From Candidatus Fermentibacterota bacterium (GTDB lineage: Bacteria > Fermentibacterota > Fermentibacteria > Fermentibacterales > JCC-6), in the NCBI GenBank assembly GCA_030607835.1, contig JAUWJE010000131.1, positions 1 to 5,967 on the forward strand: a DNA stretch of 5,967 nt. The letters run 5' to 3'. Numbering within the stretch: position 1 is the first letter of the stretch; the number at the start of each line of letters is the position of its first letter. Position numbers and translations under genes: made by a program. Positions 1 through 5,918 of this stretch are shown piece by piece. The notes under the pieces are model-generated. The model was not told where the DNA came from and made no database searches. It saw nothing but the letters and a program-made list of their open reading frames with translations.

Positions 1-391
1 TATTCACTCTATGGTGCTTGGCATTGAAGGATTGTTCTGTTTCTGAAAGGCTTGTTTCGCGCTTCTTCAGAGCTTTTTCCGTATTCTCAAGTTTTTCCCT
101 GAGAATTCCGAATCGTTCTTTTTCACCTGAGATCTTGCTTTCTCTTCTATCAAGATCGATTCTTCTCTCCTGGTATTCCTCCAGTGCATCGACTCTCTCT
201 CTGGAAATCGTGCTGCGACCCTCCAGAAGAGCTTCACGCTTCAGCGCTTCACTTTCACGCTTTGCATCGGAAATTATTCTATCAGCTTCTGCTTCAGCAC
301 CCTTTATCTCTCTTGATATAAGTAATTTATGCAGAATAAAGCCAAGTGCAAATGTTACGACAGCGATTACCGCAGGTATTATCATGTTCAT
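1..391 (-). CDS. rny: Ribonuclease Y, N-terminal part (cut by window edge)
   Basis: RNase Y is a membrane-anchored endoribonuclease that starts mRNA decay. Only the first 130 codons are present; the frame stays open to the window edge, so the KH and HD catalytic domains lie outside. Residues 4-25 form a hydrophobic membrane anchor (IIPAVIAVVTFALGF and onward), followed by a charged coiled coil from about residue 28 to the end. The stretch around residues 31-57 (GAEAEADRII, SDAKRESEALKREALLEG) closely matches the start of the RNase Y coiled coil known from Bacillus (AEQILEDAKRDAEALKKEALLEA). The ATG at 391 has AGGAG at 398-402, 6 nt upstream; the second ATG at 385 would be too far from it. It follows zapA across a structured gap. 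Identification is firm from the anchor plus coiled coil, although no catalytic residue is visible. Confidence 0.9.
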   Translation of the reverse strand, partial: MNMIIPAVIAVVTFALGFILHKLLISREIKGAEAEADRIISDAKRESEALKREALLEGRSTISRERVDALEEYQERRIDLDRRESKISGEKERFGILREKLENTEKALKKRETSLSETEQSFNAKHHRVN

Positions 392-424
392 GGTAAGCTC
401 CTGTTCAGGCGCAGATGTGCATTT

Positions 425-540
425 ATATAAAACGGAACAGGATGCAGTAATGAATAACCGGAACCGAAACTACCCCTGCGCAGAGCGTCGGCACATCCTT
501 TCCGTGTCCTTGGGCGTACTACCGCAACAAGTATTGGACT
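425..540 (-). ncRNA. Candidate structured RNA between zapA and rny, possibly 6S RNA (ssrS)
   Basis: The gap between the zapA stop and the rny ribosome site has no ORF but folds well on the minus strand. The arm at 492-505 (ACGGAAAGGATGTG) pairs with 432-446 (TGCATCCTGTTCCGT): 14 pairs, two of them G-U, with one bulged G. An inner CCGA/TCGG helix (488-491 with 464-467) stacks directly on it, and a small GCG/CGC hairpin lies around 510-527. The result is a rod with side bulges. 6S RNA, the RNA polymerase-binding regulator, is a rod of this kind and lies next to zapA in gamma-proteobacteria; from memory it also occurs between zapA and rny in some Deltaproteobacteria. I could not find a convincing closing stem or the conserved 6S bubble, and the ends are unknown. 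TTTTATAT follows the 3' arm, so a zapA terminator or an rny leader element are alternatives. Confidence 0.35.
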
Positions 541-936
541 TTATCGCGATAGACTGGATGTGCTGTTCTGCTGGAGAGCCGGGGTTTCTTCTAAAGATGA
601 AGCATCTGAAGCAACAGAGGAGGACGATACGGAAGGATGAGATGACTCGGTAAGTACCTGTTCAATGCGATCCGCGAGCCTGGTCAGCTCATTGCTGTTA
701 CTCTCTTCCATTTCTCCGTATTGATCTCTCTTCTGAAAAAGTTCATCGGCTATATTGAGTGCGGCAAAAATCGCCACCTTGGCTGTGGAAGCCAGAGTGG
801 CGTTATCAGTCATTTGCCGCATTTTCATATCAACGTAATGAGCAATTTCCGCGATGTAGGACGGTGAACCAGCTCCCCGGATTGTGTATTCCCGTCCGAA
901 GATATTTACGCGGGTTACCTCCGTCCGGTTGCTCAT
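541..936 (-). CDS. zapA: Cell division protein ZapA
   Basis: ZapA is a small cytoplasmic protein that binds FtsZ filaments and promotes their bundling in the Z ring. This 131-residue protein shows the family pattern: an N-terminal beta-rich domain (VTRVNIFGREYTIRGAG, about residues 8-24), then YIAEIAHYVDMKMRQM and the hallmark KVAIFAALNIADELF (about 53-67), then a C-terminal helix. After about residue 97 comes a Ser-rich, low-complexity tail of roughly 35 residues that is not part of the typical family core (about 100 aa). The ATG follows the TAA of the ZapB-like gene with no gap, with GAGG 5 nt upstream, so translation is probably coupled. The structured gap and rny lie downstream. The assignment is strong; the tail is the odd part. 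Confidence 0.93.
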   Translation of the reverse strand: MSNRTEVTRVNIFGREYTIRGAGSPSYIAEIAHYVDMKMRQMTDNATLASTAKVAIFAALNIADELFQKRDQYGEMEESNSNELTRLADRIEQVLTESSHPSVSSSSVASDASSLEETPALQQNSTSSLSR

Positions 937-1221
937 TTATACCTCTAACTTATTTGCTTGTATTTCAATGCTTTCCAGCTTACCCAGCACACCTGTGAGC
1001 CTGCGCTTGATCTCCTGCCTTTCTCGCAGAAGTCTGGCGCTATGAATCCTGAGTATATTGTAACCCTCAGAATTCATCGTGTCCACACTGTTCTCAAGTC
1101 TGGACTCAAGGTCGTTGATCCGTGCCGACAATTCGTCACGTTGAGTCTGTAATGACCTTACCCTGACTATCAGTCTATTAATCGCTTCGGTCAACCTCTC
1201 GAGATCTTCCGACTGGGACAC
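937..1221 (-). CDS. Small coiled-coil protein, probable ZapB-like cell division factor
   Basis: A 94-residue, highly charged, almost wholly helical protein with heptad-like spacing at about residues 7-45 (LERLTEAINRLIVRVRSL onward) and again at about 55-90. The C-terminal QEIKRRLTGVLGKLESIE resembles the end of ZapB/DUF904 proteins (E. coli ...ERLQALLGRMEEV). ZapB is a cytoplasmic coiled coil that binds ZapA and stabilises the Z ring, and this gene abuts zapA stop-to-start (TAA then ATG), which supports a shared role. The start is GTG at 1221 with GAGAGGGG upstream, 7 nt spacing; the nearby ATG at 1228 is out of frame. Only 17 nt separate it from rplT, so it lies in the same transcript. Coiled coils give weak homology signals, so the family name is an inference from length, the C-terminus and the neighbour. 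Confidence 0.65.
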   Translation of the reverse strand: MSQSEDLERLTEAINRLIVRVRSLQTQRDELSARINDLESRLENSVDTMNSEGYNILRIHSARLLRERQEIKRRLTGVLGKLESIEIQANKLEV

Positions 1222-1238
1222 GTATCATCCCCTCTCAA

Positions 1239-1592
1239 TCAGAGAGCGGCTTTGGCTATTTCTACAACCTTCGCAAATGCTTCCGGGTTCCGTACGGCCA
1301 GATCCGCTAATATTTTTCTATCCAGCTTAATTCCCGCTCCGTTGATACCAGCTATTAACTTGCTGTAGGTGATGCCATGCTCACGCGAAGCAGCATTTAT
1401 GCGGGTTATCCAGAGTGCCCGGAAATCACGTTTTTTGTTTCTTCGGTCACGGTATTGATACTCCAGAGCCTTCTTTCTGGCTTCATTAGCAACAGTGTAC
1501 AGTTTCCTTCTTCCGCCAAAATATCCTTTGGCTGCCTGAAGTCTCTTCTTGTGACGCTTCTTTCGAACAACAGCACTTTTTACTCTGCTCAT
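1239..1592 (-). CDS. rplT: 50S ribosomal protein bL20
   Basis: bL20 binds 23S rRNA early in large-subunit assembly and in several bacteria represses its own operon. The 117-residue length is typical. The basic N-terminal extension (RVKSAVVRKKRHKKRLQAAK, residues 3-22), then GYFGGRRKLYTVANEARKKALEYQYRDRRNKKRDFR and ALWITRINAA, are family hallmarks. The C-terminal half (YSKLIAGINGAGIKLDRKILADLAV) is the globular domain that contacts rRNA. ATG at 1592 has GGAG with 7 nt spacing. It follows rpmI after 18 nt. No separate L20 leader pseudoknot was recognised. pheS/pheT, frequent next genes in other bacteria, are absent; a ZapB-like gene follows instead. Confidence 0.98.
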   Translation of the reverse strand: MSRVKSAVVRKKRHKKRLQAAKGYFGGRRKLYTVANEARKKALEYQYRDRRNKKRDFRALWITRINAASREHGITYSKLIAGINGAGIKLDRKILADLAVRNPEAFAKVVEIAKAAL

Positions 1593-1610
1593 TTTCTTTC
1601 TCCGTGATTA

Positions 1611-1802
1611 CTAAGGCAGAAGTTTTCTAAGTCGCTTTGTATCAGGTTTGGACGCAATGCCGTCCTTACGCAGATTTCTCTTCCGCTTAGCGCTCTTCTT
1701 AGTTTTAATATGATCGGCAAATGGACTCGTTATTTTGAACTTGCCTTTCGCCGTTTTTCGGAACCTTCTGGCGGCGCCTTTATGGGTTTTCATCTTTGGC
1801 AT
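1611..1802 (-). CDS. rpmI: 50S ribosomal protein bL35
   Basis: bL35 is a small, very basic protein of the large ribosomal subunit. The 63-residue product starts MPKMKTHKGAARRFRKTAKG, the family signature, and contains HIKTKKSAKRKRNLRK (about residues 31-46), which matches the usual H-x(2)-TKKSxKRKRxLR core. Length fits the usual 64-66 residues. ATG at 1802 has GGGGAG (1808-1813) 5 nt upstream. It sits between infC (12-nt gap) and rplT (18-nt gap), the standard infC-rpmI-rplT order, so the three are surely co-transcribed. Confidence 0.98.
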   Translation of the reverse strand: MPKMKTHKGAARRFRKTAKGKFKITSPFADHIKTKKSAKRKRNLRKDGIASKPDTKRLRKLLP

Positions 1803-1814
1803 TTCGACTCCCCG

Positions 1815-2339
1815 CTAGTTCCTCTCCTTCAGAGGAGAAATAATCATTGTCATCTGTCGTCCCTCCATGGCAGGTTTCCTCTCTATACGGCCAAGATCAT
1901 TCAGATCTGCAGCCAGTCGGTCGAGAAGTTCGTAACCCTGCTCCTTATAGGAGAGCTGACGTCCGCGAAACACCACTGTTGCCTTCACCTTATGTCTGGA
2001 TTCCAGAAATTCACGTGCGTGTTTCATCTTGAAATTGTAATCGTGCTCTTCAGTGTTTGGTCTGAATTTAACTTCCTTCAGACCTCCAGTATTCTGTTTC
2101 TTCCTTGCTTCTCTTTCTTTTCTATTCATGCGATACCGGAACTTCCCGTAGTCGACTATGCTGACTACAGGCGGGTCTGCCCCCGGTGAAATCTCAACAA
2201 GATCCAAGCCTGCTTCCGCGGCCATGTCAAGTGCTTCCTGAATGCTCATAGTACCGACATGGTCTCCATTTTCATCGAGTACTCTTACTCGAGGGGCTCG
2301 AATCTCTCCATTCACCCTAATCTGTTCCTTATTGCTAAT
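1815..2339 (-). CDS. infC: Translation initiation factor IF-3, probable AUU start
   Basis: IF3 binds the 30S subunit, prevents 50S joining and checks start-codon pairing. With a start at ATT 2337-2339 the protein has 174 residues (E. coli 180). It begins MSNKEQIRVNGEIRAPRVRV, then VGTMSIQEALDMAAEAGLDL and the signature DYGKFRYRMNRKEREARKKQ (about residues 63-82, end of N-domain and linker); the C-domain runs to MEGRQMTMIISPLKERN. The start choice rests on AGGAGG at 2347-2352, exactly 7 nt before ATT, and on the residues KEQIRVNGEIRAP, which look like conserved IF3 N-termini. The first conventional start, GTG at 2315, would drop 8 residues and leave that strong site 31 nt away. AUU starts are known for infC and allow IF3 to repress its own translation. 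The gap to thrS is 15 nt. Confidence 0.95.
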   Translation of the reverse strand: MSNKEQIRVNGEIRAPRVRVLDENGDHVGTMSIQEALDMAAEAGLDLVEISPGADPPVVSIVDYGKFRYRMNRKEREARKKQNTGGLKEVKFRPNTEEHDYNFKMKHAREFLESRHKVKATVVFRGRQLSYKEQGYELLDRLAADLNDLGRIERKPAMEGRQMTMIISPLKERN

Positions 2340-2346
2340 AGATATA

Positions 2347-2352
2347 CCTCCT
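2347..2352 (-). promoter_or_regulatory. Ribosome binding site that decides the infC start
   Basis: AGGAGG on the minus strand lies just after the thrS stop codon. The 7-nt spacer TATATCT leads to ATT, not to any ATG, GTG or TTG. It is the strongest ribosome site near the gene and is the main reason to place the infC start at 2339. A weaker AAGGA about 10 nt before GTG 2315 is the only competitor. Confidence 0.8.
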
Positions 2353-2354
2353 GT

Positions 2355-4280
2355 TCAGGGCAGTTCCGGTCGTTTGCATCCAGCCAAAACTATATCCAGC
2401 GCTTCGCTTATTTCCATGGTTCCTCTGTCACCTTCACGGTGAATGCGCAGAGCTACCCTGTCTGATTGCATTTCACGTTCACCGATAATAAACATGAATG
2501 GAACCTTGCCAGTTTCTGCATCTCTAATGCGATAACCTATTGTCTCGCTTCTACTGTCAATTCTGCAGCGAAGACCCACCCGCTCAAGTACATCCGCGAT
2601 TTCTGCGGCCTTCTCATGCTGATCTGACGTAATAGGTAAGATAACAATCTGATCGGGAGCAAGCCAGCCCGGAAGGTTGCCGGCGTAATGTTCGATTAAA
2701 TTGCCAATAAATCTTTCAACAGATCCGAATAAAGCCCTATGAACCATATATACCCTGTGTTCCTGTCCGTCATCTCCCACATAAGTGAGATTGAAGCGAT
2801 CAGGAATATTAAAGTCAAACTGGATTGTAGGACCCTGCCAGAATCTTCCAAGCGCGTCTTTCATCTTGATATCTATCTTGGGTCCGTAGAAAACCGCTTC
2901 TCCCGCAACGGTTCTGTAATCCTCACCCATCTCATCAAGTGCCTTGGCCAGGGCGGATTCGACTTTATTCCACTCCTCCGGCTCACCGGCGTAATGATCT
3001 GGGTCTTCAGGATCCATAAGTGATAGCTCTATTTTGTACCCGAAATCGAAGATCTTCAGGAAATAGAGAGCGAATCTTACAACCTTCTGGATCTCTTCGA
3101 CCATCTGATCCTCTGTACAGAAGATATGACCGTCGTCTACAGTGAATCCGCGAACCCGCATGAGTCCGTGAAGTACGCCGCTCTTTTCGTACCTGTATAC
3201 CATACCGAGTTCAGCAAGACGCATGGGAAGCTCACGGTATGATCTCTTACTGCTTTTGAATATGATGATATGGCCAGGGCAATTCATCGGCTTCAAGGCA
3301 TACTCGCCCTTGTCCACATCAAGGAAGTACATGTTCTCCCGGTAGTAATCGTAATGCCCGGAGGTTTTCCAGAGTTCAACAGGAGCAATATGAGGAGTAT
3401 TGACAAGCTGGTATCCGGCTTTAGCATGAGCCTTCTTCCAGTGGTTTTCAAGCTCCTCCCGTACGATTGTTCCCGCTGGCAGCCAGTAGACCATACCGGG
3501 ACCGCCATCACCACCTATAATGAACAGCCCGAGTTCCGGACCAAGCTTTCTATGATCCCTCTTCTTTGCCTCCTCAAGCATTTCAAGGTGTGCCTTGAGA
3601 TTCTTCGAAGAGTCAAAAACAGATCCATAGATGCGGGTCAGCATCTCATTCTTCTCATCACCGCGCCAGTAAGCACCGGCTACACTGAGAAGCTCAAAAT
3701 GCTTCAACGCCTTTGTGGAAGGAACATGAGGGCCGCGGCAAAGATCAATGAAATCTCCATGAGAATAAACGGATATCTCTTCACCAAGATCTCGAAGTTC
3801 TTCAAGCAGTTCCAGCTTGTACTCTTCTCCTCTTTCACTGAAGAGTTTGTAAGCATCCTCGAAGCTCATTTTCCTTCTTATGAATGGAAGATCTTCCTTA
3901 ATCTGTTTCTTCATCTCATCAGAAATCGCATCAAATGCTGAGATGCCGGAGAACTCATGTATATCCATGTCGTAGTAGAATCCGTTCTCAATGGACGGGC
4001 CTATACCGAGTTTCGTACCCGGAAACAGCTTTTGAACCGCTCCGGCGAGAAGATGAGCGCAACTGTGCCTTAGAACTTTCTTTCCTTCTTCATCCCGGAA
4101 TGTGAGAATCTCAATCCTGCCGTCTGACGGCAACGGAGTGTTCAGGTCAAGTAGTTCGCCTTCAAATCGAACAAGCAGAGCATTCCTTGCAAGACCTGGA
4201 GAAACTGATTCTGCAACATCAAGACCGGTAGTGCCGGCCTCAAATTCTTTTACACTGCTGTCTGGGAAAATAATACGCAT
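2355..4280 (-). CDS. thrS: Threonine--tRNA ligase
   Basis: ThrRS charges tRNA-Thr with threonine in the cytoplasm using ATP. At 641 residues it is full length (E. coli 642). Residues 1-61 form the TGS domain. The editing domain holds HSCAH (H72, H76) and CRGPH (C181, H185), the site that removes mischarged serine. The class II catalytic core has motif-like PMNCPGH (C334), GLMRVRGFTVDDGHIF (H385) and YMVHRALFGSVERF (H514), giving the zinc ligands Cys-His-His. The C-terminal anticodon-binding domain starts near LAPDQIVILPI. All key residues are present, so it should be active in both charging and editing. ATG 4280 has AAGGAGG at 4292-4298 with an 11-nt spacer. It follows tRNA-Val by 45 nt and precedes infC, as in many bacteria. 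Confidence 0.98.
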   Translation of the reverse strand: MRIIFPDSSVKEFEAGTTGLDVAESVSPGLARNALLVRFEGELLDLNTPLPSDGRIEILTFRDEEGKKVLRHSCAHLLAGAVQKLFPGTKLGIGPSIENGFYYDMDIHEFSGISAFDAISDEMKKQIKEDLPFIRRKMSFEDAYKLFSERGEEYKLELLEELRDLGEEISVYSHGDFIDLCRGPHVPSTKALKHFELLSVAGAYWRGDEKNEMLTRIYGSVFDSSKNLKAHLEMLEEAKKRDHRKLGPELGLFIIGGDGGPGMVYWLPAGTIVREELENHWKKAHAKAGYQLVNTPHIAPVELWKTSGHYDYYRENMYFLDVDKGEYALKPMNCPGHIIIFKSSKRSYRELPMRLAELGMVYRYEKSGVLHGLMRVRGFTVDDGHIFCTEDQMVEEIQKVVRFALYFLKIFDFGYKIELSLMDPEDPDHYAGEPEEWNKVESALAKALDEMGEDYRTVAGEAVFYGPKIDIKMKDALGRFWQGPTIQFDFNIPDRFNLTYVGDDGQEHRVYMVHRALFGSVERFIGNLIEHYAGNLPGWLAPDQIVILPITSDQHEKAAEIADVLERVGLRCRIDSRSETIGYRIRDAETGKVPFMFIIGEREMQSDRVALRIHREGDRGTMEISEALDIVLAGCKRPELP

Positions 4281-4284
4281 GGTC

Positions 4285-4302
4285 CCGGCAACCTCCTTCC
4301 GG
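4285..4302 (-). promoter_or_regulatory. thrS ribosome site in the loop of a small hairpin
   Basis: Two CCGG tetramers (4285-4288 and 4299-4302) can pair as a 4-bp GC stem whose 10-nt loop carries the AAGGAGG ribosome site of thrS. The stem is short, so it may be chance. In E. coli, ThrRS represses its own mRNA through leader hairpins near the ribosome site, but I see no clear anticodon-like mimic here. What is certain is the strong ribosome site itself. Confidence 0.35.
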
Positions 4303-4325
4303 TCAAATTCTCAACTTAATAAAAA

Positions 4326-4402
4326 TGGTGGGCGATACTGGACTTGAACCAGTGACCTCTTGCATGTCAAGCAAGCACTCTAGCCACCTGAGCTAATCGC
4401 CC
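4326..4402 (-). tRNA. tRNA-Val (anticodon GAC)
   Basis: A 77-nt cloverleaf folds fully. The acceptor GGGCGAT pairs with ATCGCCC, followed by A73 and an encoded CCA. The D stem is GCTC/GAGT. The anticodon stem CTTGC/GCAAG holds the loop TTGACAT with anticodon GAC (34-36), which reads valine codons GUC and GUU. The T stem is ACTGG/CCAGT with loop TTCAAGT. It lies between the unknown ORF and thrS, 45 nt before the thrS start, and has its own good promoter upstream. A run of T follows the CCA directly (TTTTTATT) without an added hairpin, so read-through into thrS with tRNA 3' processing is likely. Confidence 0.97.
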
Positions 4403-4427
4403 ACCGAATCACAATTATGTGGCACGA

Positions 4428-4456
4428 AGGATATATGCAAACTTCGTAATCGTCAA
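4428..4456 (-). promoter_or_regulatory. Candidate sigma70-like promoter for tRNA-Val and thrS operon
   Basis: TTGACG (4451-4456) matches the -35 consensus at 5 of 6 positions. After a 17-nt spacer comes TATCCT (4428-4433), 4 of 6 at -10, preceded by an AT-rich GCATATA. A GC-rich TCGTGCC follows the -10, like the discriminator of growth-controlled stable-RNA promoters. The start would fall about 15-20 nt before the mature tRNA. It lies in the only non-coding stretch before the tRNA. Confidence 0.55.
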
Positions 4457-4480
4457 GGTTTGGAATCTTTTCGGCAGGTC

Positions 4481-4858
4481 TTACCGGTGATTTCCGATCC
4501 GCTCTATAAGAATCCTGTTCAATCGATCGATGTTATCCTGGATTTTCTCTTGATCAGCACTCAGATTAACCCGCTCGAACTCATAACCGCCAAGCAGTTC
4601 AATCAATGCCGCCGCACAATGATATCTGTAGAGGTAATCAATGTCCTTCTTCAGAACCTGAAAAAGCATCCATCCGGCTTCTTCAAGCGAGGAACGCTCC
4701 GCTATCACGTACCAGATATTGTAATAGTTGCCGTACCTGCCCTGTCTGACATCATCGAGTAAACGCTCCGGGGGGATGGAATTCATCTCCTCCCGCTCGA
4801 GTTTACTGTACTCGTCCCACTTGTCCTTCCAGTGTACGGTTCTGTCGGTCAACGGCAC
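4481..4858 (-). CDS. Small helical protein of unknown function
   Basis: I do not recognise this 125-codon gene. The product is soluble, mostly helical and mixed-charged, with no signal peptide or membrane segment. Residues 41-90 (RYGNYYNIWYVIAE, then AGWMLFQVLKK, then YRYHCAAALIELLGG) look like two or three packed amphipathic helices, somewhat HEAT-like, rich in Trp and Tyr (W10, W14, W49, W63). The C-terminus is a likely helix, DNIDRLNRILIERIG. GTG at 4858 lies too close to the AGAGG ribosome-like site (GAGG then 1-2 nt); an in-frame TTG at 4852, with 5-6 nt spacing to AGAGGTG, is the better start and gives MTDRTVHW. It begins about 40 nt after arcC stops, so it is probably co-transcribed with arcC. 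Coding is supported by an uninterrupted frame, protein-like composition and placement, not by homology. Confidence 0.7.
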   Translation of the reverse strand: MPLTDRTVHWKDKWDEYSKLEREEMNSIPPERLLDDVRQGRYGNYYNIWYVIAERSSLEEAGWMLFQVLKKDIDYLYRYHCAAALIELLGGYEFERVNLSADQEKIQDNIDRLNRILIERIGNHR

Positions 4859-4894
4859 ACCTCTATTCTACTGTAATTCCAGGAATGGATCCGG

Positions 4895-5866
4895 TTATGA
4901 AACGGGGAACGTACCTGAGTCCGGTAGAGAGCTGCTGCCATGCACGATGGTTGTGCCAGCTTCACCTTCGAGAGCCTTAAGAATGTTACCCGGTGATGTA
5001 ATCACAACCCTTTCACCACCGTGTTTCAGGAAACCAATGGAAGCCCGTATCTTGGGCAGCATCGAACCGGGGGCAAACTGATTTTCATGTACATGACGTT
5101 CCATTTCCTGAAGTGTCGCGATACGAATAGCAGTCTGATCAGGCTTTCCGAAGTTTATATATACATCCGGTACTGAAGTAGATATAACGTAGAGATCGGC
5201 TTCGAGACGTGTAGCGAGAAGCGCACTGACATGATCCTTGTCGATGACCGCGGGGACACCTCTGACTTTGTAACCCTCACGCACTACCGGAACTCCTCCA
5301 CCCCCTGCGCAGATGACTATCTGTCCAGCATTCACAAGAGTTCTGATGGCTTCAAGTTCAAGGATCCTCCTTGGTTTGGGTGAGGACACTACCCTTCGCC
5401 ATCCCCTTCCGGCATCCTCCTTCATGATCCAGCCATACTTATCGTGGACCTTTTCGGCTTCGCTTTTATTGTAGGAAGGTCCAACGGGTTTTGTGGGGTT
5501 CTCGAAAGCCGGATCATCAGGCGCGACAAGAACCTGAGTTATCAGTGCGGTGACTGGGATATCCAGATTCCTCTCCTCCAGCACATCTCCAAGAACCTGC
5601 TGCAGTAGGTAACCGATATAGCCCTGTGTAGCGGCAACATTGACATCCATGCCGTCAGGCGGAACGATCTTTGAGGCAAGAGTGTTCCTCAAAAGCTCAA
5701 AGCCCACCTGGGGCCCGTTGCCGTGAGTTATGACCACACCACCTCGAAGCTGGGCTATTGTGGCAATTTCCTCACAGACTTCGCGCGCGAGCGAATGGGT
5801 ATCAAGGTTGCCATTCTTTCCACCCGGAGAAACCAGAGAGTTCCCTCCAAAAGCTATCACATTCAT
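4895..5866 (-). CDS. arcC: Carbamate kinase
   Basis: Carbamate kinase interconverts ATP plus carbamate with ADP plus carbamoyl phosphate. It usually makes ATP at the end of arginine deiminase or related fermentations. The 323-residue protein (family about 310) has the amino acid kinase fold: VIAFGGNS (residues 3-10), ITHGNGPQVG (46-55), AATQGYIGY (78-86), TKPVGPSY (125-132), EDAGRGWRRVV (150-160), CAGGGGVPV (186-194), AVIDKDHVSALLA (206-218), INFGKPDQ (237-244) and FAPGSMLPK (264-272). All of these are carbamate kinase signatures, which sets it apart from glutamate or acetylglutamate kinases. I chose ATG 5866 because families begin M-x-VIAxGGN; an in-frame TTG at 5875 would add only three residues. 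The ribosome site is weak (TTGAG). No arginine deiminase or ornithine transcarbamylase gene is in view. Confidence 0.95.
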   Translation of the reverse strand: MNVIAFGGNSLVSPGGKNGNLDTHSLAREVCEEIATIAQLRGGVVITHGNGPQVGFELLRNTLASKIVPPDGMDVNVAATQGYIGYLLQQVLGDVLEERNLDIPVTALITQVLVAPDDPAFENPTKPVGPSYNKSEAEKVHDKYGWIMKEDAGRGWRRVVSSPKPRRILELEAIRTLVNAGQIVICAGGGGVPVVREGYKVRGVPAVIDKDHVSALLATRLEADLYVISTSVPDVYINFGKPDQTAIRIATLQEMERHVHENQFAPGSMLPKIRASIGFLKHGGERVVITSPGNILKALEGEAGTTIVHGSSSLPDSGTFPVS

Positions 5867-5889
5867 ATAACTCAAACTAATCGCTTCTA

Positions 5890-5918
5890 TTTAAACAGCC
5901 ACCGGATTACACTTTCAA
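5890..5918 (-). promoter_or_regulatory. Weak candidate promoter upstream of arcC
   Basis: TTGAAA (5913-5918) and TTTAAA (5890-5895) are separated by 17 nt, matching -35 at 5 of 6 and -10 at 4 of 6 positions. A start near 5882 would give a leader of about 16 nt. The rest of the stretch to the window edge (5867-5967) is AT-rich and contains no ORF I can support. Confidence 0.3.

Noticed and set aside
473..484. CTGCGCAG palindrome as a protein-binding operator
   Set aside because: It is short, occurs once and lies inside the loop of the proposed RNA fold; nothing else supports an operator.
18..653. Long plus-strand open frame opposite rny, the gap and zapA
   Set aside because: Ser-rich composition typical of the antisense of a coiled coil; it overlaps two well-supported genes on the other strand and has no family resemblance.
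1710..2189. Plus-strand open frame across rpmI and infC
   Set aside because: Antisense to two universal genes; Cys/Phe/Leu-rich with no recognisable domain.
3270..3941. Plus-strand open frame of 223 codons inside thrS
   Set aside because: It lies wholly opposite the conserved ThrRS core, so it is a shadow frame.
4281..4325. T-box or ThrRS operator mimic in the thrS leader
   Set aside because: Only 45 nt are available after the tRNA; no T-box core or threonine anticodon mimic can be seen.
4319..4325. T-run after the tRNA as a factor-independent terminator
   Set aside because: No GC hairpin precedes it apart from the tRNA itself, and thrS needs read-through unless a second promoter exists.
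5867..5875. TTG start for arcC adding three residues
   Set aside because: The ATG at 5866 gives the usual family N-terminus; the TTG has no better ribosome site.
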